Notes under the pieces: model-generated
The model's database searches: none
What the model saw: only the letters and a program-made list of their open reading frames with translations
Told to the model about the DNA's origin: nothing
From: Stutzerimonas stutzeri
Lineage (GTDB): Bacteria; Pseudomonadota; Gammaproteobacteria; Pseudomonadales; Pseudomonadaceae
Length of the DNA stretch: 64,000 nucleotides
Assembly (NCBI GenBank): GCA_019056435.1
Contig: CP077641.1
Location: forward strand, 1,674,001-1,738,000
Direction: 5' to 3'
Position numbers and translations under genes: made by a program
Shown: positions 10,184-21,888 of the stretch, one piece after another
How positions within the stretch are numbered: the first letter of the stretch is position 1
Layout: every line of letters begins with the position of its first letter

Positions 10184-10702
10184 TTAGCTGGCGATCGGGG
10201 CGCGCCAGTCGTCCGAGCCGGAGGTGCCGGAGACTTCATGAGTCCAGACGATCTTGCGGTAGGTGAAGTAGACGTCTTCCAGATGGGTGAAGTGCGCCAT
10301 GTTCGGGTCCTGGCAGTTCGGCATGCGCGACTGGACGTCGACGATGACCGCATCTTCCAGTTCGATGGTGAAGTAATGCTCCTGAGTACCGGTCGCCGAG
10401 GTGCGGTACCACTCCAGGCGGCACTTGTTCAGGCGCTCGCCAGAGGTCAGGGCATTGAAGATTAGCGGGGACGACTTATCGAAGACCTTGGTGATCATCA
10501 GCGGCTTGTGGACGCGCTGGCCGGTGGGCTGACCCGATTGTGGGTCACGCGGAATGATGACTTGATGCTGGAAGGCCTGTACCAGGATCTGGTCTTCGTG
10601 TCCTTCCTGGAAGATGTTGCCGACCGAGTCCTCGGTGAAGGTGCCAGCGGTGATGAGGCCTTGCTTGGTGCCTTCGAGGGACAGATACGCGGGTGTTGGC
10701 AT
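10184..10702 (-). CDS. hcp: T6SS tube protein Hcp (TssD)
   Basis: Hexameric ring protein that builds the T6SS inner tube and also carries small effectors. 172 residues, the standard Hcp1 length. Family landmarks: MPTPAYLSLEGTKQGLITAG at the N-terminus, FQHQVIIPRDPQSGQPTGQR, then VHKPLMITKVFDKSSPL, EHYFTIELEDAVIVDV and THLEDVYFTYRKIVWTHE at the C-terminus. Start: ATG with AAGGAG about 9 bases upstream; an upstream in-frame start would add 14 unrelated residues. First gene of the island, with its own sigma54-like promoter and terminator. It is separated from vgrG by 190 bases. Confidence 0.95.
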   Translation of the reverse strand: MPTPAYLSLEGTKQGLITAGTFTEDSVGNIFQEGHEDQILVQAFQHQVIIPRDPQSGQPTGQRVHKPLMITKVFDKSSPLIFNALTSGERLNKCRLEWYRTSATGTQEHYFTIELEDAVIVDVQSRMPNCQDPNMAHFTHLEDVYFTYRKIVWTHEVSGTSGSDDWRAPIAS

Positions 10703-10748
10703 GAACGCTCTCCTTGCCTGTGTTGAATGCCGGATGGCGCTCATAGGC

Positions 10749-10765
10749 CTTCAAGGGGCGTGCCA
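10749..10765 (-). promoter_or_regulatory. Sigma54 (RpoN) -24/-12 promoter for hcp
   Basis: Minus strand reads TGGCACGCCCCTTGAAG, against the consensus TGGCACG-N4-TTGCW: the -24 element is perfect and only the C of the -12 GC is changed. It would start transcription about 35 bases before the hcp ATG. AT-rich DNA upstream (10770-10812) could hold an IHF or activator site. RpoN control of hcp is established for several T6SSs in Vibrio and Pseudomonas. Between here and selO (10983) nothing else was recognised. Confidence 0.6.
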
Positions 10766-10982
10766 CTTGCGAAATTGTCTTTTATATCAGTGGCTTACGG
10801 TATTTTTTCTGGGGCGCTCGAACCGCTCTGCGCGACGCCTCACATTTCGTTGAGCAAGATTCTGCCGCTGGGTGGGCAGGTTCTTGCGCAGATCGGCGCC
10901 GGCCCAGGCAGGGCGGGGCGTTGCGCCTGGCACGCGGTCATGCTGGCCGATCCGCTGCGCAGCATGTTGCGCAGCATGAGCA

Positions 10983-12476
<1,494 letters not shown>

Positions 12477-15400
12477 TCACGGGCGCACAGGGACTTGGAG
12501 GTCGCCGCTAGGGTGACGTTCCTCAATCCTGACCGTCGGCGGGGGCATCGTCGATGCGTTGGGCCGGGACGCGGCGCCGAGTTGCAACACCTTGCCATCG
12601 AGGTTCTTGAGGAATACGTCGACCTGGCGGAACGCGATGGCGATGCCGGCCTTGGCGAATTCGCGGTCGATGAAACGGTTGATCTCATCGGTCGCCGGGT
12701 TGCGGTCGCCCAGGTCGCGTACATGAATGCGCAACTCGTGGTCCAGGGTACTCTCGCCGAAGGTCAGGAAGAAGACCTGCGGCTCCGGCTCCTTCAGCAC
12801 GCGCGGGTTGTCCTGCGCCGCTTTGTGGAGCAGCGCCTTGACCTGGTCGAGGTCCGAACCGTAGGCCACGCCGACCTTGATGGTGACGCGGGTGACGGTA
12901 TCGCTCAGGGACCAGTTCACCAGCTGTCCGGTGATGAAGGTCTTGTTCGGGACGATGATGTCCTTGCGGTCGAAATCGGTGATGGTAGTGGCGCGGATGC
13001 GGATGCGGCTGACCGTTCCGGACAGGTTGCCGATGGTCACCACGTCACCGATGCGCACCGGGCGCTCGAACAGGATGATCAGGCCGGAAATGAAGTTGGC
13101 GAAGATCTCCTGCATGCCGAAGCCGAGGCCCACCGACAGCGCCGCGACCAGCCATTGCAGTTTGTCCCAACTGACGCCGAGCGTGGACAGCGTGGATACG
13201 ATGCCGATACCGGCAAGCAGATAGGACAGCAGCGTCGTGGTGGCATAGGCGCTGCCCTGGGCCAGGCGCATCTTCGACAGCACTACCACTTCCAGCAGGC
13301 CCGGCAGGTTGCGCGCGACGGCGACCGTGATGGCGACGATGAGCAGCGCGCCCAGCAGGTTGTTCAGTGTGATGGCGTTGGTAGTGGCCGTCTCGCCCGA
13401 GCCGCTGACGAACTCGTAGAGCACGACGTTATCCAGGTAGGACACGACGCTGATCAGGTCCGACCAGACCCAGTAGAGCACCACGAAGAACAGGCCGAAC
13501 ATCGCCAGCCGGGTCAGGCGCAAGGACTGCTGGTTGACCTGCTCGATGTCCAGGACGGTGTCGCCAGCCGCCTCGCTGGTGTCCATCGCCTCTTCCGCCT
13601 GGGTTTCGCGCCTGGCCAGTGCGCGCTGGTAGGCCAGGCGGCGGGCGGCCACGGTCAACCCACGGATCAGCGTCGCCTCGATGACGATCCAGGCCAGCAA
13701 CAGATAGAGCGTGTCGATCAGCCGCCCGGTCAGCTTGAGGGCCGTGTAGTAGTAGCCGAAGCCCACCACCACGATCAGCGCCAACGGCAGGATGCTGAAC
13801 AGCAAGCCGATGAAGCGTCGGAACGGCGGCGCGTTGCGGCTCGAAGGGCCCTTGAGCAGCAGGCGGGTCAGGCGCCAGCTCATCATGGCGAAGCAGACCA
13901 GCACCACGACGATGCCGATCACGTCGTCGACCAGGCCGCCGGGCTGGTGCTCGGCGATCGCCACCACGGCCACCAGCGCCATCACGACCAGGCCGAGGCG
14001 CCGGATCTCGTTGCGCAGGAAGGCCACCTGCGGGCGGAACCAGCCAAAGTGCGTCTCGGCGACTCGATTGGGCGAGAGCATCCGATAGGCGCTGTAGAAC
14101 ACCAGCCAGGCTTGCGCCATCTGGTAGAAGGCGGCGCCCAGACTGACGTTCTGCCCGCGTCCGTCCATCTGCAACAGATAGCCGCAGAGGGCAAGAAAGA
14201 GCGCGCCGGGCAGCGCCAGCAGCAGGTTCAACAGCAGCGCCAGGGGGTGTGCAGCTGGCTGTCGTTGCGGAAGTGACCGATGTCGGCACTGAGCGAGTCG
14301 AGCTTGGCGTTGATCGCTTCGCGGCGCCAGAGGAGCAGGCCGATCAGTAACAACAACGGTACGAAGAACAGCGGCCGCTCGAGCAGCCCCGCGCCCAGCG
14401 CCTCGAACACCGAGCCCCAGGGCATCGCGCGTAACTGGCGATCGAGCAGCGTCGGGACGCTCTTGAACCAGTCCAGGTCCAGCGGCTTGTTGCTCGGAAT
14501 CCAGAACATCTGCTCGTCCAGCGTTTCGCGCAGGGCCGCAGCCTTCGTCTGTAGCTGGCGCTGGTTCAATTGCAGCGTGATGGATTCGCTGAGCAGGGCG
14601 TTGAGCGAGTGGTTAAGGCGATCGAGCAGTTCGCTACGGGTACGCACCAGCTCGGTGAGCGCGCTGCGCAGCTCCGGCGTCACCTCGCCGGGCGGCTGGC
14701 TGGCCAGGCGTTCCTCGACGTAATCCTCGATGTCGCCGGCGGTTTCGCGGCGCTGGTTGAGTTCGAACTGATAGAGCCGGATGTCAGCGATCTCGTCGGC
14801 GAGATCCTTGTCCAGGCTGAGCTGCGGAAGCGCCTGCTTCTGCTGGTAGAGGATCTTCGACAGCAGCAGGCTACCTTCGAGGACCGCGATCTGCTCTTCG
14901 AGCGCCTGGTCGGCCTGATTGAGGGTGTCGAGCTGCTGGCGGGTCTGCAAGTTCTGTTGGGTGAGGTCGTTGAGGCGCTCGGTGGCGCGCAGCAGGTATC
15001 CCGACAGTTTGCGGTTTTCCTCGCTTTCGGCGGGCAGCAGCTTGTCCGAACCGGTTCGCTCGGCCTTGAGGGAGAACTCGGCCACCGTCTGTTCGGATTC
15101 TTCGCGGCGCTTGTTGTTGATGGCGCTCTGCAGGGCCATGGTCTCCCGTTCGGCCCGAGCGATGCGCTCGGAGAGCAGGTCGCGGCGGGCGACGCCCAGG
15201 TCGAGCAGCAGGCTGTTGCCGGCCAGCTCGCTTCGACGCAGCTCGATCTGCGCATTGAGCGCTTGTTTCTCGACGTTCAGCAGCGCGCGGCGCTCGTCGC
15301 CCATCGGCTTGCCGTTCTCGCGGCCGGTCTTGAGCAGGCTGTCGATCTCATCGATGCGGGTCTGGAACTTGGCGATGTCGGCCTGGGCGCGCTCGGGGCG

Positions 15401-15819
15401 AGTCTGCGCACTGATGATCATGCTGTTGGCCGCCGTCAGTGCCGCCTGCCACGCCGACAGTTCGGCGACGCGTTCGTCCAGCCGCTGCTCGAGCGCGGGA
15501 ACCTTGAGTTTGGCGAGCTTCTCCGCCAAGTCGCCGTCGTCGCTGGCCTTGAGCTTGGCCAGCTCACGCTGCGACTCGGTGATCTCCTTTGGCGCGCCGG
15601 CCAGCTCGGTCTTGACCGTGGCCAGCCGCTTGGTCGCTGCGGCGGCCTGTTCCTCGAAGCCCTTCGCGCGGTCGTCCGTGCTCGGTTGGGCCGGCTTGGC
15701 CTCTTCTTCGGCAGGTTGGCTGCCGGTCAGGCCGGGTACGGATTGGGCGAAACCGGATAGGGGGTGAGGGCGAGCAGGGTCGCCAATAGCAGAGTGCGCA
15801 GGGAAGCCATGGATCGCAT
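12477..15819 (-). CDS. mscK: Mechanosensitive channel MscK/KefA (two apparent frameshifts)
   Basis: Large potassium-dependent mechanosensitive channel of the inner membrane, about 1114 residues, close to E. coli MscK. Two Cs are missing from runs at 15760-15764 and 14243-14247. The first separates the signal peptide (MASLRTLLLATLLALTP) from the mature periplasmic domain. The second splits the protein at QLHTP/LALLLNLLLALP, in the middle of the membrane region. The periplasmic part (about 450 residues) is a long coiled coil (QQNLQTRQQLDTLNQADQAL). Many membrane helices follow, then the MscS-like pore and beta domain: LQWLVAALSVGLGFGMQEIF and ANFISGLIILFERPVRIGDV, and IIVPNKTFITGQLVNWS. Start is the ATG before the signal peptide, or an ATG three codons upstream. 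Confidence 0.9.
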
Positions 15820-15921
15820 CGATGTGGGAAAAAGAGTGCGAGTCTAAGGGCTGCGAAAGGGCGAGGCGAGTCCGTAGATCGGAACGCATCGCCCCGTTCC
15901 GGCAAGCGCTGGCGGCGGGCT

Positions 15922-17667
15922 TCAGAAATGCAGCGACGGACCGGGTTTGTTGCCTTCCGGAAACTTCAGACCCACCTTGCGTACCTGGCCGTGCTCCATC
16001 GCAGCGATGGTCCAGATCAGGCCGTTCCACTCGATCTGATCGCCGATGACCGGCTTGCCGCCGACACGTTCTGCAATGAATTGGCCGATCTGCAGGCGTC
16101 CATCCACGTCTCCCAGCTTCAGACCGTAGAGCGCCGCCAGCGCGCTCATCTCCGCCTCGCTTTCGAGGATGAAGTCGCCGAAGAAACGCATGTCGCGACC
16201 GCGCTCCGGCGCCTCGCTGAACAGCTTGCCGAGCGCCGGCAGGTCTTCTTCATGACCGATGACGCAGAGAATGTCGTCGACCTGCAGGCGCGTGCTGCCG
16301 GAGGGGTGCAGCAGCGCCCGGCCGCGGAACAGTGCGGCGATGCGCGTACCGGCCGGCATCTTCAATTCGCGAAGTGCGGCGCCGACACACCACTTCTTGG
16401 CATTGAGGCGGTAGATGAACAGTTCCCACTGGCTGGTCGTGTGAATCTGCAGGCCAGCTCGGGAGATCGGCATGGGTGAGGGCGGCACCTCGACCTTGGC
16501 CTTCTTCGCCGCCCAGGTCAGGGTGGTGCCCTGCAGCAGCAGCGAAACCAGCACGATAAAGAACGCCACGTTGAAGAACAGCTGGGCATTTTCCAGCCCG
16601 GCCATCAGTGGGAACACCGCCAGAATCACCGGCACGGCGCCGCGCAGACCGATCCACGAAATGAACAGGCGCTCGCGCAGCTGAAAGCTTCGAAACGGCA
16701 GCAGCCCGATGAAGACCGCGAGCGGGCGGGCAAAGAGAATCATCCACAGCGACAAGGCCAGCGCGGGCAGGGCGATCGGTAGCAGCTGGCTCGGGGTGAG
16801 CAACAGGCCAAGCACGAGGAACATGCCGATCTGGCTGAGCCAGGCCAGGCCGTCGAACATGTGCAGGATGCCGTGGCGGTTGCGGATCGGTCGGTTGCCC
16901 AACAGCAGGCCACAGACGTAGACGGCGAGAATGCCACTTCCGCCGATGGCACCCGACAGTGCATAGATCATGATGCCACCGGCCACCGCCAGCAGCGGAT
17001 AGAGGCCATCGGCGACCGAGAGCCGGTTGATCAGCTGAAGCAGCAGCCAGCCGCCGGCCAGGCCCAGCAGCGTGCCGATGCCGAACTGCTGCAACAGACT
17101 GACGAAGAAGCCCCAGCCGAAGCCGGTCTGCCCCGAGGCGAGCATGTCGATCAGGGCGACGGTCAGGAACATGGCCATCGGGTCGTTGCTGCCCGACTCG
17201 ATTTCGAGGGTCGAGCCGACGCGCTCATTGAGCCCACGCCCGTTGAGCAGATTGAAGACGACCGCCGCGTCCGTCGATCCGACGATGGCGCCAACCAGCA
17301 GTCCCTGCATCAACGGCAGGTCGAACAGCCAGGCCGCGGCGAGCCCGGTGAGTCCCGAAGTGATCACCACACCGGCAGTGGCCAGCGAGAAGGCTGGCCA
17401 GAGCGCCACGCGGAAGGTTGCGGCACGGGTGCGCATTCCGCCGTCGAGCAGAATGATGGCCAGCGCCAGGTTGCTGATCAGAAAGGCCAGCGAATAGTCG
17501 TCGAAGACGATGCCGCCGATGCCGTCGACGCCGGCCAGCATGCCAACGGCCAGGAAGATGACCAGGATCGGTACGCCAAGGCGCGTCGACAGGGAGCTCA
17601 TCAGGATGCTCGCCGCAACCAACAGGGCACCGATGAAGAACAGTTGGTTGATGTTGCCGATATCCAA
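15922..17667 (-). CDS. nhaP2: K+/H+ antiporter NhaP2/CvrA type
   Basis: CPA1 cation/proton antiporter, 581 residues. The N-terminal 400 residues are about 12 membrane helices with the family motifs [30 protein letters not shown] and [18 protein letters not shown] (the ND ion-binding pair). The C-terminus has a TrkA-C/RCK_C domain ([38 protein letters not shown]) and a final CorC/HlyC-like domain ([20 protein letters not shown]). The start is TTG with GGAG upstream; it aligns the N-terminus [20 protein letters not shown] with known members, and no ATG fits. Its neighbour mscK, another K+ and osmotic-stress protein, lies 100 bases downstream on the same strand. Confidence 0.9.
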   Translation of the reverse strand: MDIGNINQLFFIGALLVAASILMSSLSTRLGVPILVIFLAVGMLAGVDGIGGIVFDDYSLAFLISNLALAIILLDGGMRTRAATFRVALWPAFSLATAGVVITSGLTGLAAAWLFDLPLMQGLLVGAIVGSTDAAVVFNLLNGRGLNERVGSTLEIESGSNDPMAMFLTVALIDMLASGQTGFGWGFFVSLLQQFGIGTLLGLAGGWLLLQLINRLSVADGLYPLLAVAGGIMIYALSGAIGGSGILAVYVCGLLLGNRPIRNRHGILHMFDGLAWLSQIGMFLVLGLLLTPSQLLPIALPALALSLWMILFARPLAVFIGLLPFRSFQLRERLFISWIGLRGAVPVILAVFPLMAGLENAQLFFNVAFFIVLVSLLLQGTTLTWAAKKAKVEVPPSPMPISRAGLQIHTTSQWELFIYRLNAKKWCVGAALRELKMPAGTRIAALFRGRALLHPSGSTRLQVDDILCVIGHEEDLPALGKLFSEAPERGRDMRFFGDFILESEAEMSALAALYGLKLGDVDGRLQIGQFIAERVGGKPVIGDQIEWNGLIWTIAAMEHGQVRKVGLKFPEGNKPGPSLHF

Positions 17668-17719
17668 ACGCGCGCTCCGAAGTTATACCGCTGGGGAACA
17701 TGCAGGCTGCATGCCAGCG

Positions 17720-17751
17720 ATTCTAACCCGCTGATTTGACATGCTGTCAAA
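17720..17751 (-). promoter_or_regulatory. Putative nhaP2 promoter with palindrome over the -35
   Basis: On the minus strand TTGACA (17750-17745) and TAGAAT (17725-17720) are separated by 19 bases, longer than the usual 17. The perfect palindrome TTTGACATGCTGTCAAA (17735-17751) covers the -35 box. Long spacer plus dyad suggests an activated or repressed promoter; the regulator is unknown. Confidence 0.45.
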
Positions 17752-17810
17752 AAAGCACCGGCGAGCGACGGGCGTTCCCCTGGGGATTCGGTAAAGCGAT
17801 GCGGCGGGAG

Positions 17811-17838
17811 CGCCACGCCCCGCAGCCGGGGCGTGGCG
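17811..17838. terminator. Strong stem-loop after the acyl-CoA dehydrogenase
   Basis: CGCCACGCCCC pairs perfectly with GGGGCGTGGCG around a 6-base loop, 9 bases beyond the stop of the minus-strand dehydrogenase. No T-run follows on either strand, so it may be an mRNA-stabilising or weak termination hairpin. Confidence 0.5.
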
Positions 17839-17846
17839 GGCGAGCG

Positions 17847-19649
17847 TCAGAACCAGCTGTCGCGCATTTCCAGGCAGGTATCGTCGCGGCGGGCCAGCAG
17901 CTCCAGCTCGTGATGGCAGCCTGGCACTTCCCAGGTGAGGAAGTAGCGCGCGGCCTGAAGCTTGCCGCGATAGAAGTCGACGTCCGCTGCGTTGCCCTTC
18001 GCCAGTCCCTGCTCGGCGCGAATTGCCTGTTCCAGCCAGCGCCAGCCGATCACCGCATGGCCGAACACCTTCAGATACAACGCGGAATTGGCCAGCGCCA
18101 GGTTGACCTTTCCGGCCATCAGATCGCCGAGCAGCGCCTGGGTCACCTCGGTCAGCCGTGCCAGCAACTGCTCCAGCGGCTGTCGCAGCGCGTCGAGCGA
18201 GCCGAACGCGCTGGCGCGCCCGCAGGTGTCCTGGATCAATCCGAGCAATTGGCGCAGCCCGGCGCCGCCGTTCTGCATGAGCTTGCGGCCCAGTAGGTCG
18301 AGCGACTGGATGCCATGGGTGCCCTCGTGGATCGGGTTGAGGCGGTTGTCGCGGTAGTACTGCTCCACCGGATATTCGCGGGTGTAGCCGTGGCCGCCGA
18401 GGATCTGAATGGCCAGCTCGTTGGCCTTCAGGCAGAACTCCGAAGGCCAGGATTTGACGATAGGGGTGAGCAGGTCGAGCAGTTCGTGGGCCGTTCTGCG
18501 CGCGTCTTCTGTCGCGGCGGTCTGCTCCTCGTCGACCAGCCTCGCGGCGTACAGCCCCAGGTCGAACGCGCCTTCGACGTAGGCCTTCTGCGTCAGCAGC
18601 ATGCGCCGGACGTCCGTGTGCTGGATGATCGGCACCTGCGCCGATGACGGGTCCTTGCCGTCCGGCAGGCGGCCTTGCGGGCGCTCACGGGCGTAATCGA
18701 GCGAATACAGGTAGCCGGCGTAGCCGAGCATGATGGCGCCCATGCCGACGCCGATGCGCGCGTCGTTCATCATCTGGAACATGTACGACAGGCCTTTGTG
18801 CGGCTCGCCGACGAGGTAGCCGACGCACTCGCCGCGGTCGCCGAAATTGAGTGCGGTCGAGGTGGTGCCGCGCCAGCCCATCTTGTGGAACAGCCCGGCA
18901 AGGACCACGTCGTTGCGCGGGCCCAGGTTGCCGTCGTCGTTGACCAGGTACTTCGGCACGATGAACAGGCTGATGCCCTTCACGCCGGGCGGTGCATCCG
19001 GCAGCTTGGCCAGCACCATGTGCACAATGTTTTCCGACAGTCCGTGATCGCCACCGGAGATGAAGATCTTGTTGCCCTTCAACCGGTAACTGCCGTCGCC
19101 CGCCGGTTCGGCTCGGGTGCGCAGGTCGGACAGGGACGAGCCCGCATGGGGCTCGGTCAGCGCCATGGTGCCGAAGAAGCGGCCTTCGATCATCGGCTTG
19201 AGGAAACGCTGCTTCTGCTCATCGCTACCGAAGACCTCGATCAGGTGCGCCGCGCCCATCGACAGCATCGGGTAGGACGAGGTGCCGATGTTGGCCGCCT
19301 GGAAGTGGGCGAAGCAGGCTCGCGACAGCAGGTTCGGCAGCTGCATGCCGCCCTCGTCGAAGCTGCGCGAGGCGTTATGGAAGCCCGCCTCGAGGAAAGC
19401 GTCGACAGCCGGCTTCACCTCGGGGATCAGGATCGCCTCGCCGTCCTTGTAGACCGGCTCGTTCTCGTCGGCCTTGCGGTTGTGCGGGGCGAACAGGTTC
19501 TCGGCGATGCTGCGTGCGGTGTCGAGCGCGGCATCGAAGGTTTCGCGGCTGTGATCGGCGAAGCGCTCGCGCTGGATCAGCCCTTCGGCGTCGAGCACTT
19601 CGTAGAGTTCGAACGCCAGGTTACGCGGGCAGAGCAGAGTCTCGGGCAT
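17847..19649 (-). CDS. Acyl-CoA dehydrogenase, FadE/DmdC-like (PA5020 type)
   Basis: FAD enzyme introducing the alpha-beta double bond in an acyl-CoA, 600 residues, the long bacterial form. Seen: GTMALTEPHAGSSLSDLRTR (FAD-binding middle domain), [40 protein letters not shown], and the catalytic base segment with HEGTHGIQSLDLLGRKLMQN, where the Glu lies in the position of the classical YEGT. The C-terminal extension of about 130 residues (ACDH_C type) is typical of DmdC-like dehydrogenases. ATG with GAGGAA upstream. It belongs to the same superfamily as the three paralogs at 38.6-45.8 kb but is clearly a separate branch (its own N-terminus MPETLLCPRNLAFELYEVLD). Substrate chain length cannot be read from the sequence. 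Confidence 0.88.
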   Translation of the reverse strand: MPETLLCPRNLAFELYEVLDAEGLIQRERFADHSRETFDAALDTARSIAENLFAPHNRKADENEPVYKDGEAILIPEVKPAVDAFLEAGFHNASRSFDEGGMQLPNLLSRACFAHFQAANIGTSSYPMLSMGAAHLIEVFGSDEQKQRFLKPMIEGRFFGTMALTEPHAGSSLSDLRTRAEPAGDGSYRLKGNKIFISGGDHGLSENIVHMVLAKLPDAPPGVKGISLFIVPKYLVNDDGNLGPRNDVVLAGLFHKMGWRGTTSTALNFGDRGECVGYLVGEPHKGLSYMFQMMNDARIGVGMGAIMLGYAGYLYSLDYARERPQGRLPDGKDPSSAQVPIIQHTDVRRMLLTQKAYVEGAFDLGLYAARLVDEEQTAATEDARRTAHELLDLLTPIVKSWPSEFCLKANELAIQILGGHGYTREYPVEQYYRDNRLNPIHEGTHGIQSLDLLGRKLMQNGGAGLRQLLGLIQDTCGRASAFGSLDALRQPLEQLLARLTEVTQALLGDLMAGKVNLALANSALYLKVFGHAVIGWRWLEQAIRAEQGLAKGNAADVDFYRGKLQAARYFLTWEVPGCHHELELLARRDDTCLEMRDSWF

Positions 19650-19767
19650 GGGAATTCCTCCGTGTACATGCGCTCGAGTCTAAGGAGGCGCCAAGCGGGC
19701 TGCCTAGCACCATACATTCGGGTGATGGAGCGGCACAGTGGCGGGTTTTGCCGTTTGCGCCCGGCGC

Positions 19768-20673
19768 TCAGCGTGCGCGGGTGGCGAAGTAACCGAGCAG
19801 CTGCGCCAGGTGCCCATCGCCAATGCCTGCCTCGATCAGGTGCTGATCAGCCCGAGCGAGGTGTTCTTCGACCTGCTGACGCGCCGCCTCGGGGCCCAGC
19901 AGGGCGACTACCGTGCTCTTGCCGACGTCCTTGCCTGAATCCTTGCCGATTTGCTGGGCACTGAGCCCGTCGGCCAGGTCGTCGAGTAGCTGGAAGGCCA
20001 GCCCCAGCTCGGTGGCGAAGCCGTTCAGGTGGCGCGTGCAGCTGACGCTGGCGTCGGCGATCAGGGCGGCGAACTCCACTGCGGCGGTGAACAGCGGGCA
20101 GGTCTTCAGGCGGTTGGTGTGAGCGATGGCCTCCAGCGGTCGGGCGCGTTGCCCTTCGCGCAAGTCGTGGTACTGGCCACGTACCAGCCCTTGCGCGCCC
20201 GTTGCCTGAGCCAACAGGCGGACCAGCTGATTGCGTGTCGGAGGCGGCACGCCCTCGGCGGAGGCAGCGACACCGAAGGCCTGGCTGAGCAGCGCGACCG
20301 AGCCCAGGACGGCGACGTCTTCACCGAACTGGCGGTGGATGGTCGGGCGACCCCGACGCAACTCGGCGTTGTCCATGCAAGGCATGTCATCAAGAAAGAG
20401 GGAGGCGGCATGCACCATCTCGAGGGCGCAGGCCAGGTCGAGCCCAGCCTCGGAAACTGGCGCATCCTGTTGCAGGTCCTTGAGGGTCAACAGGAGCAGC
20501 AGCGGACGGACCCGCTTGCCCGGAGCGAGCGTGCCGTCACGCATGGCCGTGGCGATGGCATCCTGCGCCGGGGCCATCGGCAACCACTGGCCTAGCCGTT
20601 CGTCGACCTGGGCACGCAGGGCACTGACTGTCCGTTCGAAGTCGTGTTGCGTGTTCGGCAAAGCGATGGCCAT
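19768..20673 (-). CDS. crtE: Geranylgeranyl diphosphate synthase CrtE
   Basis: Prenyltransferase making C20 GGPP from IPP and FPP, the first committed step of carotenoid synthesis here. 301 residues. First aspartate-rich motif DDMPCMD (residues 95-101, the bacterial form with two inserted residues), then RRGRPTIHRQFG; second motif DDLAD (231-235); CrtE-type KSTVVALLGPEAARQQVEEH near the end. ATG with AGGAGG 6 bases upstream. Unlike the Pantoea cluster, where crtE leads the operon, it is transcribed away from the other crt genes across a 119-base divergent promoter region. Small IspA-like FPP synthases share the motifs, but the linkage to crtXYIB makes CrtE the clear call. Confidence 0.93.
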   Translation of the reverse strand: MAIALPNTQHDFERTVSALRAQVDERLGQWLPMAPAQDAIATAMRDGTLAPGKRVRPLLLLLTLKDLQQDAPVSEAGLDLACALEMVHAASLFLDDMPCMDNAELRRGRPTIHRQFGEDVAVLGSVALLSQAFGVAASAEGVPPPTRNQLVRLLAQATGAQGLVRGQYHDLREGQRARPLEAIAHTNRLKTCPLFTAAVEFAALIADASVSCTRHLNGFATELGLAFQLLDDLADGLSAQQIGKDSGKDVGKSTVVALLGPEAARQQVEEHLARADQHLIEAGIGDGHLAQLLGYFATRAR

Positions 20674-20706
20674 GACGACCTCCTGTATCGTTTTTCGTTA
20701 GATATC

Positions 20707-20734
20707 GTGACAATACCTGTACAGCGTGTATAAG
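20707..20734 (+). promoter_or_regulatory. Predicted promoter of the idi-crtXYIB operon with CTGTACAG palindrome
   Basis: GTGACA (-35, 20707-20712) and TATAAG (-10, 20729-20734) are 16 bases apart, each one base off consensus. The spacer holds CTGTACAG (20717-20724) inside a larger partial dyad ATACC...GTGTAT (20714-20731). The dyad lies midway between the divergent crtE and idi starts, where one regulator could act on both. No crtE-directed promoter of similar quality was found. Confidence 0.5.
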
Positions 20735-20792
20735 TCTTGGCACTTTTTAATGACCACACCCGTCCACATAAGGTCATCGAACGAGGCGCTGC

Positions 20793-21842
20793 ATGACTAA
20801 AGAAAACATTGCGGAACGTAAGAATGATCATCTGGACATCGTTCTCGACCCGCGCCGCGCCTGTTCCCTGGTCGACCCGGGCTATGCCGCCCTGACGTTC
20901 GAGCATTGCGCGGCGCCGGAGTTGCGTCTCGACGACATCGATGTTCGTGCCGTGCTGTTCGGCCGAACGCTGTCGGCACCGCTGTTGATCAGCTCCATGA
21001 CCGGCGGCGCGGCGCGTGCCACCCAGATCAATCGCCATCTGGCCGAAGCGGCCGAAGCCCTGGGCATTGCGCTAGGCGTGGGCTCGCAGCGCATCGCCCT
21101 GGAGACCGGGGCGGATCAGGGCCTGACGCGCCAGTTGCGACAGCTCGCGCCCTCGGTGCCGTTGCTGGCCAACTTCGGCGCGGCGCAACTGGTGGCTGGT
21201 TACGGCCTGGATGAGGCACAGCGCGCCGTCGACATGATCGAAGCCGATGCGCTGATCATCCACCTGAACCCCTTGCAGGAAGCCGTGCAGACTGGCGGCG
21301 ATCGTGACTGGCGGGGCGTTTTCGCCGCGATCGAGGCGCTTGCGCTGCGGCTGCAGGTGCCCTTGGTCGCGAAGGAGGTCGGGGCGGGGCTTTCCCCGGC
21401 CGTGGCGCAACGCCTGCTCGAAGCGGGTGTCTCGGTCATCGACGTGGCCGGGGCGGGCGGTACCAGCTGGGCCGCGGTGGAAGCCGAACGTACGCAGGAC
21501 CCGCGCCAGCGCGCCATCGCCACGGCGTTCACTGGCTGGGGCATCCCCAGCGCCCAGGCGATCGCCAGAGTGCGGCGCGCCTGCCCAGGCGCCTACCTGA
21601 TCGCCTCGGGCGGCATTCGCGACGGTATCGATGCAGCCAAGGCGATTCGCCTCGGCGCCGATCTCGTGGGCCAGGCAGCCGGTGTGCTGGATGCGGCGTT
21701 GCTCGGGCCGGAGGCGGTCATCGAGCACTTCCAGGTGCTGATCGAGCAGTTGCGCATCGCCTGCTTCTGCACGGGCTCGCCCGACCTGGTGGCGCTGGCG
21801 CAGGCGCCGCTGCTGCCGCCGTTCGACCCGTCCGGTCTGTGA
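20793..21842 (+). CDS. fni: Isopentenyl-diphosphate delta-isomerase, type 2 (FMN-dependent)
   Basis: Interconverts IPP and DMAPP to feed CrtE, using reduced FMN. 349 residues. Type 2 landmarks: ERKNDHLDI at the N-terminus, [60 protein letters not shown] (substrate and Mg ligands), [40 protein letters not shown] and the phosphate-binding [23 protein letters not shown] with ACGAGG upstream. First gene of the plus-strand operon, 46 bases before crtX. A type 2 isomerase between crtE and crtX is also the arrangement of Pantoea-type zeaxanthin glucoside clusters. Confidence 0.93.
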   Translation: MTKENIAERKNDHLDIVLDPRRACSLVDPGYAALTFEHCAAPELRLDDIDVRAVLFGRTLSAPLLISSMTGGAARATQINRHLAEAAEALGIALGVGSQRIALETGADQGLTRQLRQLAPSVPLLANFGAAQLVAGYGLDEAQRAVDMIEADALIIHLNPLQEAVQTGGDRDWRGVFAAIEALALRLQVPLVAKEVGAGLSPAVAQRLLEAGVSVIDVAGAGGTSWAAVEAERTQDPRQRAIATAFTGWGIPSAQAIARVRRACPGAYLIASGGIRDGIDAAKAIRLGADLVGQAAGVLDAALLGPEAVIEHFQVLIEQLRIACFCTGSPDLVALAQAPLLPPFDPSGL

Positions 21843-21888
21843 TGAGTCGGAGGCGCTCGATGCCCGGCTGCCGCGCCAGGAGGTGGCA

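Noticed and set aside
20707..20734. Firm call of a B12/light-dependent LitR/CarH operator at the crt promoter
   Set aside because: The dyad is short, I cannot match it to a verified consensus, and no MerR-family gene is present; kept only as an open question.
20736..20752. Sigma54 promoter in TTGGCACTTTTTAATG before idi
   Set aside because: It has TGGCAC but lacks the -12 TTGC at the required spacing.
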